64,000 bases of DNA from the NCBI RefSeq assembly GCF_025264645.1, contig NZ_CP073696.1:744001-808000 (forward strand), given 5' to 3'. The stretch comes from Edaphobacter lichenicola. Its GTDB lineage: Bacteria; Acidobacteriota; Terriglobia; Terriglobales; Acidobacteriaceae. Below, piece by piece: positions 1 to 7,715 of this stretch; position 1 is the stretch's first letter; the number at the start of each line of letters is the position of its first letter. The position numbers were made by a program, and so were the translations under genes. The notes beneath the pieces were generated by a model. The model saw only the letters and a list, made by a program, of their open reading frames with translations, had not been told where the DNA came from and did not search any database.

Positions 1-1
1 T

Positions 2-250
2 TCGGTAGAGTTACCGCTCAGGGCGGCTGATCGAATTTTGCTCTATACCGATGGTATTCCGGAGACGGCAAATCCTGAGGGGGTCGAGTTCGGTGCAGAC
101 TGCTTCAAACGGTTTCTGGAGAGGGATCAAAGTGTGTCTGCCGATCGTTTTGCGGATTCATTGATTGAGGAGATGTTGCGCTGGTCGGAGCGAGGTTTAG
201 CCGATATGGATGACGATATTACGATTGTGGCAATCCAGGTTAGGAAGTGA
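2..250 (+). CDS. SpoIIE-type (PP2C) phosphatase, C-terminal part
   Basis: The reading frame is open from the left edge to a TGA at 248-250, so only the last 82 residues are visible. The motif LLYTDGIPE and the late DDDITIVAIQV are the characteristic end of SpoIIE/RsbU-like Mn2+-dependent serine phosphatases; both aspartate clusters are metal ligands in this family. Such enzymes dephosphorylate anti-sigma-factor antagonists in partner-switching signalling. The upstream sensor part lies outside the window. It converges on the P450 gene with a 50-base gap, so there is no operon link to the lipid genes, and any regulatory link to them would be speculation. Confidence 0.85.
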   Translation, partial: SVELPLRAADRILLYTDGIPETANPEGVEFGADCFKRFLERDQSVSADRFADSLIEEMLRWSERGLADMDDDITIVAIQVRK

Positions 251-300
251 TTTTGGCAGTCCTAAAGAGATCATAGGTTTCGCTTTGGCCGGATCACATC

Positions 301-1674
301 TTATGCAATGCATGCTGCAGGCGCGGTGGTATTAGTGAACGTCATGCGGATTCCGTGTTTTGGCCGCAGGATCACCATTGGTCGAGCTTCGATTCTTTGG
401 CCCGGAGCCAACTGAAAGTCGTATTTTCTGAGCAAATCGCTCAAGATCATTAAGATCTGTAGCATCGCGTAGTTTCCGCCGATACAGCCTCGCGGTCCGC
501 CACCGAAGGGAAGGTAGGTGAAGGGTGTGCGCAGCTTGTCGTTCGCTTTAATGAAACGGTCCGTGTCGAAGGTTTCAGGATTCTCCCAGTAGCGCGGAGC
601 ATGGTGCGCACCGTAGACATACACAATGACCATCGATCCGCGGGGTATGACGATGTCGCCGACTCGGTCGTCCGCGACCGCCATACGATCGATCATCCAA
701 AACGGCGGGTAGAGGCGAAGCGCCTCCTGAATGACCTGGGTCGCATATTCGAACTTTGGAACGTGACCATGGCTTAGAGGCTCTTCGCCGAGCACGGAAT
801 CAAACTCCTGCCTCACCCTTTCGAGGCAATCCGGACGTGAGCTCAAAAGATAAAGAAGCCAGGAGAGTGCATTCGACGATGTTTCATGGCCGGCAACCAA
901 AAGTTGCATGCTCTCGCTCAGGATGAGCTCATCGGGCATACCTTCGCCATCGGTGTAACGCGCATCCATCAGAGTCTGCAGCAGATCGCTGCGGGGCGGT
1001 TCTTTGCGGCGCTTTTTGATGTATTCCATCAGCACGGCGTCCGCGCGGGTGCGCATCTCTTCGTGTTTGCGCAGTTCGCCTGAGGCGGCAAACCAGGGAT
1101 TCAGATAGGGCTGAAGGGTCTGCCGGACGATGAATTCCTGGACGGTGCATATGGTGTGGCTAACCAGATCGATGTCTTCGTCCTTCAAGGACGCACCAAA
1201 CAACGACCGCGCGACCATCGCGAAGGTAATTTTCATGAGCTGGGGGTAGATATCGACGGGGCCGTCATGGACCTGTCTGTCGAAGTCCTGCAGCGACTCG
1301 GCAAGGGAGTCCTGCATGATTGAGGACAGCGCATCGAGTTGCTTTCGGTCGAAGCCCTTCTGAATGAGACGCCGCTGCGTTTTCCAGGGTTCTCCATGGG
1401 TCGTAAGAAGCCCCTTCCCCAGGAAGTGGCCCATCCGCTTTACTTGGATTTCGGATTTCTGGTAGTTTTCCGCATTTGTCTTCAAGACGTGCTGAATGAC
1501 AGCAGGATCGATGGTAACGATCGCCTCTTTGAGACCACCCAGATAGAAGCGGAAGGTGTCGCCGAAGGCTTCGTTGTACCCGGACAAGACCGGCACGGGA
1601 TTGCGAGCCATTGCGGCAGAGTCAGCAAAGCTGCGAAGGCGGGAGACAGCAGGAATAGAGGTGGAAGAGGTCAT
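301..1674 (-). CDS. cytochrome P450, CYP4/fatty-acid hydroxylase-like
   Basis: A complete 457-residue P450. The I-helix motif AGHETS (Glu264-Thr265), the K-helix EALRLYPP and the heme-binding FGGGPRGCIGG with ligand Cys397 are all present. The N-terminal MGHFLGKGLLTTHG followed by a QRRLIQ motif resembles CYP4/CYP102-like enzymes that hydroxylate fatty acyl chains; substrate is inferred, not shown. No signal peptide or N-terminal anchor is visible, so it is probably cytosolic and needs a separate ferredoxin system, which is not encoded here. It lies 97 bases downstream of the desaturase on the same strand and is probably co-transcribed with it. Confidence 0.93.
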   Translation of the reverse strand: MTSSTSIPAVSRLRSFADSAAMARNPVPVLSGYNEAFGDTFRFYLGGLKEAIVTIDPAVIQHVLKTNAENYQKSEIQVKRMGHFLGKGLLTTHGEPWKTQRRLIQKGFDRKQLDALSSIMQDSLAESLQDFDRQVHDGPVDIYPQLMKITFAMVARSLFGASLKDEDIDLVSHTICTVQEFIVRQTLQPYLNPWFAASGELRKHEEMRTRADAVLMEYIKKRRKEPPRSDLLQTLMDARYTDGEGMPDELILSESMQLLVAGHETSSNALSWLLYLLSSRPDCLERVRQEFDSVLGEEPLSHGHVPKFEYATQVIQEALRLYPPFWMIDRMAVADDRVGDIVIPRGSMVIVYVYGAHHAPRYWENPETFDTDRFIKANDKLRTPFTYLPFGGGPRGCIGGNYAMLQILMILSDLLRKYDFQLAPGQRIEARPMVILRPKHGIRMTFTNTTAPAACIA

Positions 1675-1771
1675 GCGCAGCCGCCCAGATGCTTGGATCG
1701 AACCGTAGGAGATTTCATGTCACTTGCACTTGTGGAGGATGGTAGGGGGGCCATAGGTAAAGATATAACGC

Positions 1772-2914
1772 TCAGAATAAATTTTCGTTTCCCAGTTGCT
1801 TCAAAAGTATCAGATGGTGGCGGATTGCCTGGGTCATGGTGGGGTGCTGCCGATAGGGAACTCCGAATTCTTCGGCGGTCTGCTTTACGATCCTGGTCAG
1901 CGGAGCATAGTGGGTATGGCACACGAATGGGCACAGGTGGTGGACGATGTGGTGGTTGAGCCCGCCGACAAGCCAGCCGACAAGCGGGTTTTCTGTCGCA
2001 TAATCAGCGGTGGTGGCGAAGACGTGATACACGCCATTGTCGAACTCACTGCGGTCGGCAGGGAAGTAGGTCGTGTCGATGGTGTGGGTCGTCTGGAATA
2101 CCAGGGTTACCGATAGACCGACGATCAAATGGACCAGGAGGAAGGCTCCGGCGACCAGGAGAGGGGATTTTCCCAGTACTAGTACCGGTAGGACAAGCAT
2201 ATAAGTGAGATAGAAGCCCTTGCCGGCGAAGAGGATAGCGTATTCGCGTAGAGGATGCCTGGTGCGTTTCAGATACCCATGGGTCGGGAAGAAAAAGTGC
2301 TGAAAGTCCCTGACGAACACGTAGTCGAGAGAGAAGAATGCGTAAAGGAAGAGCGCATAGATGTGTTGAAACCGGTGCAATGGCGTCCGGGGTTCGTAGG
2401 GCGTAAAGCGAAGGATGCCCCGTCCCGAAAGCGCATCATCCTCTCCATGGAGGTTAATGCAGGAGTGATGGCCCCGATGATGGAGGATACGCCACATGTA
2501 CGAGCTGATTCCGCACAGATCGAAGACATAGTTCAGGGTTTTGTTGACGACCGGCCGGGAGGAGATAGCGTTGTGATTGCTGTCGTGGGCGATGTTCAAC
2601 AAAAGAAATGTCTGCGCGAGACCTCCCAAAAGATAGAGGGCAACAAACTTCCAGGAACCGGGTCTGTAGGCGTACAGAGCGATCCAGGTGCCCAGGAGGA
2701 CTGTCAGACTTAAAGCGATCTTGCCCCACATCATGCGGTCGGCTTTGGGCGAGACGTTCTGTTCCGCAAAAAAACTATCCAGGCGGCGCCGTAAGACCTT
2801 CGGAAAAGAAGACGCACTGGTCGGTTCGATACTCTGCGATGATGAGGCTTCGGACGGTACAAGATCCGCCGCTTCAAGCTCTTGAGCGATCACCGCTCCT
2901 GATTCCAACGTCAT
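1772..2914 (-). CDS. membrane fatty acid desaturase
   Basis: A 380-residue integral membrane desaturase with the three histidine clusters of the FADS family: HDSNH at 110-114, HHRGHH at 145-150 and HHIVHH at 321-326, followed by HLCPFVCHTHY. The last box resembles front-end acyl-lipid desaturases but has His where many have Gln. Hydrophobic segments lie around 66-82, 90-108 and 225-275. The ATG at 2914 was chosen because GGAGGT lies seven bases upstream and the conserved protein begins there, although the frame stays open to 3226. It introduces a cis double bond into acyl chains. It is divergent from the acyl-AMP ligase gene and precedes the P450. Confidence 0.9.
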   Translation of the reverse strand: MTLESGAVIAQELEAADLVPSEASSSQSIEPTSASSFPKVLRRRLDSFFAEQNVSPKADRMMWGKIALSLTVLLGTWIALYAYRPGSWKFVALYLLGGLAQTFLLLNIAHDSNHNAISSRPVVNKTLNYVFDLCGISSYMWRILHHRGHHSCINLHGEDDALSGRGILRFTPYEPRTPLHRFQHIYALFLYAFFSLDYVFVRDFQHFFFPTHGYLKRTRHPLREYAILFAGKGFYLTYMLVLPVLVLGKSPLLVAGAFLLVHLIVGLSVTLVFQTTHTIDTTYFPADRSEFDNGVYHVFATTADYATENPLVGWLVGGLNHHIVHHLCPFVCHTHYAPLTRIVKQTAEEFGVPYRQHPTMTQAIRHHLILLKQLGNENLF

Positions 2915-3422
2915 TCCGTACCTCCGGGTCCATTGTACTTGGACCCGACAAGTTCCATGAGTCGCATGGATGTCCCGACCTGTGGCGAAGTGGTTGTCGC
3001 GCCCCGTGAGGCTGGCAACGCGGTTTTGTGAACCCCTAAGGCCACGATCAACAAAAAAAATGGAACGGAAAATGCCATGGGTGATTCCTGGAAGCGATGA
3101 CCGATGGCATTGTGCAAATGCTCTGCTACCATATAACCACCAATGAACCGTAACGAACGGGCCTCCTGCATGGACAACAGAACCTCGGCGGAGTTCCGCA
3201 AGTCCCCTTCGCGTCCTGTGCGGCACAAAAGAGAACCTCTGTTCACCAGCGAGCCGACCGACGCTTATTCTGAGAGAAAAATTAGGCGCATATTCTCACA
3301 GTCTGCCCACACTTCAGGTCTGTGCCTTGAGATTCAATCGTGTTTTCACCTCACTCGCTGGGGTAAAGATGTTTCGTTTACGGACTTGGGTTCTATTTAA
3401 ATCCTCGGAGGATCGCTGATTG
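2915..3422. other. 508-base divergent intergenic region
   Basis: This spacer separates the desaturase-P450 pair from the acyl-AMP ligase fusion and must hold both promoters. I see ribosome-binding sites at each end (GGAGGT before 2914, GGAGGA at about 3406-3412) but no convincing sigma-70 boxes or strong palindrome. The open frames crossing it show no family resemblance. Confidence 0.5.
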
Positions 3423-6400
3423 ATGACGGCGTCGATTTTAGACAAACTGGATAGGCTGGCAGATCAGCACCCGGACAAACTCCTTTATTCGTACCTTGAC
3501 GTAAACGGCGATTCGATCGAGAGCTACACCTACGCGTCGTTTCTCCACCGAGCGCAGGCGATCGCCGGACATTTGCTAAAAGACGGTCGGTTTGAGGCCG
3601 GCGACCGGCTTCTGCTAGCCTACCCGCCGGGGCTCGAGATGATCTGCGCCTTCTTTGGTTGCGCGCGCGCCGGGTTGATCCCCGTGCCGGTCTATCCCCC
3701 TAGTTCGCGTGGCTTCCAGAGCGCCCTGTACAAGATGGTCCACATCGCGAAGGATTGCCAGGCGGCTGGAATCTTAACGAGCAGGGACTACCATGCATCT
3801 CTCAAGACAAATCTCGCCAGAAGTGGAGTCTCTACGTCGGGTGTGGACGTAGATTACATCTCTGGTCTTCCGTGGATTGCTACGGAAGATTTCGTGGGTA
3901 CGATTTCGGGCCGACCGGCAGCCGGGCGTTCGAATATCTTGTTTCTCCAGTACACGTCGGGTTCCACGATGGAGCCGAAGGGCGTGATCGTGACGCACGA
4001 AAACATCCTGAATACCTATGCGCTTGTGATCGATCATCCCTCGCCGGTCGTTGTCTCCTGGCTGCCGCAGTACCACGATATGGGTTTGATCGGGTGTTAC
4101 CTCTATCCAGCGATGAAAGGGGGCACGACGTACGGGTTCGCTCCCATGGACTTCATTCAGCGGCCGATCCTATGGTTCGACGCGATAACGACCTACCGCG
4201 CCACCGCGACGGCTGCCCCGAACTTTGCCTATGACTATTGTCTGCGGGCCGGGCGGCTCTCCAAGGACAGCCTCGAGGCGTGTGATCTCAGCTCGCTTCG
4301 CGTATTGATGTGCGCTGCTGAACCCGTAAAGGCGGATACCTACACCCGGTTTCTGGAGGCATTTCAGCCCTACGGACTTAAGTCCGAGAGTTTCTATGTC
4401 GCCTACGGGCTAGCGGAGAATACTCTGGCGGTATCACTGGGCGGTCGTAACATCGTCTCCGTCAACAAGCGCGCCCTCACGCTGGGGAAGGCCCGTCTGA
4501 CGACTGAGGTATCAGAGATCGACGGCTCGACGCAGATTGTCAGTTGTGGAACCCCGCTCCCGGGTCTGGACGTGAAGATTGTGGATCCGGAGGGGCATTT
4601 CGCGCTGAAGCCAGAGCGCGTCGGTGAGATTTGGGTTGCTGGCAGCGGTAAATGTCAGGGTTACTGGAATAACTCCGAGTTGACTCTGAAGCAGTTCCGC
4701 GCGCGGCTTGTGGACGATACTCCCTATGACGACGGCTACCTTCGGACCGGCGACATGGGATTCTTCCACAACGGTGAACTCTACATCTGCGGCCGTATCA
4801 AGGACATGATTATTCTCCGTGGGCAAAACTATTACCCGCATGACATTGAGAATGTCGTGGAGAAGTCATCCGGTCTGATCCGGCACAACTGCGTCGCCGC
4901 GTTCCAGATTCAGGAAGACAGCGAACCAGCACTGGCGATCGTCGCCGAAGTCAAAAATCCCAAGTCGCTTCCCGAAGCACGAAAGATTGCCGCCGCGGTC
5001 CGGAACTATCTGAATGTAGAGGTGGCGGTGATCTCCCTCATTGCGCCTCGTGCGATCCCGAGGACGAGTTCGGGGAAGATCATGCGCCATAAAACCAAGC
5101 AGATGTGGCTGCAAGGTGAGTTCACCGTTCTTTCGGACTTTTCTCGGGAAAAGGACGCCGGGAGCTCCCCGGCCGAGTCCGACATGAACTCCTCATTCGC
5201 GGAGTTGAAAGCCAGGTACAACCTGACAGGTCAGGAATCGTACAACCTTGTCGAAGCCGGGCTCGATTCCCTGGATCTTGTGGTGTTCATGCATGAACTC
5301 AAGGAGCTGCTAAAGGACAAGGGCGCCGAGATGCTGGCGCGACAGGTGGATATCGGTGTTATTCAGCGCGTCAGCGTAGCCGAACTGTTTGGACTAGCCG
5401 AGATGTTGGAGCGCGCTCCCGAAGAGGCTCTCGTTCATCTGCGTCATTCCCTCGCGGCTTTCCGTGAAGAGCAGAGCGCCGCTGAGAGGAAGATGATGAC
5501 CGACGACCGGAAGCTCATCTTCGAGCCCCCAGTGCCTTTGCCCATGCCTGAGATCCCAGTGCTGAATCAGGTGCTGCTCACAGGCGGGACGGGCTTTATC
5601 GGGCCATTCCTCATGAAGAGCCTATTGGAACAGACACGGGCGAAGATCCATGTTCTCGTCAGGTCTTCCGATGAAGAGCAGGGCAGGCAGCGACTGAGGA
5701 CTGCGATGGAGTCCATGGGGCCCTGCGACGCGGAGCTGATGGAGATGTTCGAGGACCGAGTGATTCCTGTGTGCGGCGACCTTGGGCAGCCGATGCTGGG
5801 TCTGACGCAGGACGTATGGGATTTTCTCGCGAGCGAAATCGACACGGTGTTCCATAACGGCGCAACCGTGAACTACCTGTTCAACTACGACCTGATGCGC
5901 GATGCAAACGTGCTGGGAACCAACGAGATCGTACGACTGGCGTTCGAGGGAAGGCCCAAAGAGTTCAACTATGTCTCGACCACGTTTGTGTTTGGCTGGG
6001 CGGTCAAATCGGTTCTATACGAAACGGACCATAACGAGGACATGGAGCTTCTCGATTTCGGCTACAGCCAATCGAAGTGGGTCGCAGAACAGGTGGTATT
6101 CGACGCGCGCAGCCGAGGACTCTCCGCGCGAGTGTTCCGGCCGGCGCTCGTAAGCCCCTCGGTCACAGGTGGAGGCAACAACTTCGACATCGCCGTTCGC
6201 CTGGTCGCCTTCATGGTCAATCACGGCATTGGCGTCGATACGCTCAACCAGGTCAGCTTTGTCCCGGCGGACATCGTGGCGAACAATATCGTCGCAATCT
6301 CCACCACGCCCGGCACAGCGAACCAGACATATCACATCGTGCGCGACGATTACTCGAACATGATGGATATTACCGGGCTGATTACACAAGCGACTGGCCG

Positions 6401-6752
6401 CCAATTCGAATCTTTCGCCCTTCCCGACTTCGTGCCCGAGCTGATTCGGAGATGCCGGAAGGAAGATCTTCTCTTTCCACTGCTGGATTTTCTGGTGGGC
6501 TCTGTCGACAACATCTCCGCGATGGAATTTAAACGGTATGACAACTCTTCCTATCAGATGGCCCGGGATGCCTCCAAGTGGGGAAAACCGGACCCGTCTC
6601 TCGAAGACACAGTCAACGGCATCCTGAAGTTTATGTATCGCAAGGGAATTATCTCGGTCGCACCGCGTGAGGTTGACGAGGCACTACTGGGCGATCCAAT
6701 TTTGGAGTGCACCGAAGCGTTACCAGATGCGCTATCCGTTACTGCTTCTTGA
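3423..6752 (+). CDS. fatty-acyl-AMP ligase / ACP / thioester reductase fusion
   Basis: A 1,109-residue three-module enzyme. Residues 1 to about 570 form an ANL adenylating domain of the FAAL type, with YTSGST near 178 and a late RTGDMGF motif. Residues about 585-680 form a carrier domain with phosphopantetheine site GLDSL at Ser616. Residues about 716-1085 form a thioester reductase with NADPH loop TGGTGFIG (720-727) and Tyr881/Lys885 in a YxxxK motif. The inferred reaction is activation of a free fatty acid, loading onto ACP and reductive release as aldehyde or alcohol. TTG at 3420 is an alternative start. The 3' end overlaps the convergent gene by 14 bases. No condensation or ketosynthase domain is present. 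Confidence 0.93.
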   Translation: MTASILDKLDRLADQHPDKLLYSYLDVNGDSIESYTYASFLHRAQAIAGHLLKDGRFEAGDRLLLAYPPGLEMICAFFGCARAGLIPVPVYPPSSRGFQSALYKMVHIAKDCQAAGILTSRDYHASLKTNLARSGVSTSGVDVDYISGLPWIATEDFVGTISGRPAAGRSNILFLQYTSGSTMEPKGVIVTHENILNTYALVIDHPSPVVVSWLPQYHDMGLIGCYLYPAMKGGTTYGFAPMDFIQRPILWFDAITTYRATATAAPNFAYDYCLRAGRLSKDSLEACDLSSLRVLMCAAEPVKADTYTRFLEAFQPYGLKSESFYVAYGLAENTLAVSLGGRNIVSVNKRALTLGKARLTTEVSEIDGSTQIVSCGTPLPGLDVKIVDPEGHFALKPERVGEIWVAGSGKCQGYWNNSELTLKQFRARLVDDTPYDDGYLRTGDMGFFHNGELYICGRIKDMIILRGQNYYPHDIENVVEKSSGLIRHNCVAAFQIQEDSEPALAIVAEVKNPKSLPEARKIAAAVRNYLNVEVAVISLIAPRAIPRTSSGKIMRHKTKQMWLQGEFTVLSDFSREKDAGSSPAESDMNSSFAELKARYNLTGQESYNLVEAGLDSLDLVVFMHELKELLKDKGAEMLARQVDIGVIQRVSVAELFGLAEMLERAPEEALVHLRHSLAAFREEQSAAERKMMTDDRKLIFEPPVPLPMPEIPVLNQVLLTGGTGFIGPFLMKSLLEQTRAKIHVLVRSSDEEQGRQRLRTAMESMGPCDAELMEMFEDRVIPVCGDLGQPMLGLTQDVWDFLASEIDTVFHNGATVNYLFNYDLMRDANVLGTNEIVRLAFEGRPKEFNYVSTTFVFGWAVKSVLYETDHNEDMELLDFGYSQSKWVAEQVVFDARSRGLSARVFRPALVSPSVTGGGNNFDIAVRLVAFMVNHGIGVDTLNQVSFVPADIVANNIVAISTTPGTANQTYHIVRDDYSNMMDITGLITQATGRQFESFALPDFVPELIRRCRKEDLLFPLLDFLVGSVDNISAMEFKRYDNSSYQMARDASKWGKPDPSLEDTVNGILKFMYRKGIISVAPREVDEALLGDPILECTEALPDALSVTAS

Positions 6753-7503
6753 ACAAGAGCTTCTCTGTTATCCGCTGGCCCGTCTCCAACGTGCCAGCGG
6801 TGGATAGCGTCATCTGCTGCCCATCCGCGGAGACCAGCCATCGATCCTTTTGCGTGACCTGGTTGTCCCGCCGGTAGATCGCATCTACCGTGTGAGGGTC
6901 GACGAGTTCAAGGGTCACAGTATCGTTGCGAGAGTTCTTCAGATCGTATTGCTTTCCGTCAAAGCGGGCGGTATAGCTGAAATCACCCAGAAAGCGGACC
7001 CCTGCCGTTCCGTCCGCATCGATTTTTAGCGTCAAACCTTGCCGCATACGGGTTTTGCTCATATCCTGCGTCCACTCGCCTGAAAACAAATCGCTGGTGA
7101 CCTTCGCGCCTGCGCTTCGTGTCCACACGGTGATCTTATCGGCGCTGCCGACGGTAGCGGTGGTGGTTGTTAGTTCGTTTCCATCATTCGAAAGTTTTTC
7201 GCGAACCGTCGCTACAAGATTTCCGTCCTTTTTCTCTTGGACCTCCGCCTGCCTCTTATTGATCCTGTGCAACTTAATTTGATTGAATCCAAGGTTGCCT
7301 GGCGCGGGCGAATCGTGCCCGTTGGAACTCGCAGTGAAATCGAGGTGAGTTTCACCTGACATGACGATGTGCATCCCGCCCGGCAGAGGCGCAATGGAGA
7401 GCCGGTTCGGAGGATCCAGGCTGGACTGCGCTGAGACGAGCGTCCAGGAGCCGAGGCGAGGGTCAGCCGCTCCAGGTTGGAAGGCGGCAAGCAGCGTAAG
7501 CAA
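6739..7503 (-). CDS. lipocalin-like secreted protein, unknown function
   Basis: About 254 residues with a leucine-rich signal peptide ending near the AAD motif, then a beta-strand-rich region of alternating hydrophobic and charged residues containing LGSWTL and later SGEWTQD. Such repeats occur in acidobacterial lipocalin-like or DUF-type secreted proteins. The start is unclear: TTG at 7503 lies 18 or more bases from AGGAGG, whereas an in-frame ATT at 7518 is four to five bases from it and would lengthen the signal peptide to 259 residues in total. It sits on the opposite strand between the lipid ligase and its probable exporter; a role in lipid handling is only a guess. Confidence 0.7.
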   Translation of the reverse strand: MLTLLAAFQPGAADPRLGSWTLVSAQSSLDPPNRLSIAPLPGGMHIVMSGETHLDFTASSNGHDSPAPGNLGFNQIKLHRINKRQAEVQEKKDGNLVATVREKLSNDGNELTTTTATVGSADKITVWTRSAGAKVTSDLFSGEWTQDMSKTRMRQGLTLKIDADGTAGVRFLGDFSYTARFDGKQYDLKNSRNDTVTLELVDPHTVDAIYRRDNQVTQKDRWLVSADGQQMTLSTAGTLETGQRITEKLLFKKQ

Positions 7504-7715
7504 CAGTAAGGTTAGAATTGGTCCTCCTAAGCTGACGGGAAAGAGTTTAGCAAATTCAGATAGTTACGCAGGTGAGTCCTGCGAAAGAGTATGCACACGA
7601 TATGATGCGTGGCGCGGGAGTCAGGTCTGAAGGGAGTACCTCTTAAGCCTCTTCAGCTCTTCGGGGCTGCCGAAGGGTTTCATTAACAACAATCTTGTAT
7701 GACATTATCAGTGCT

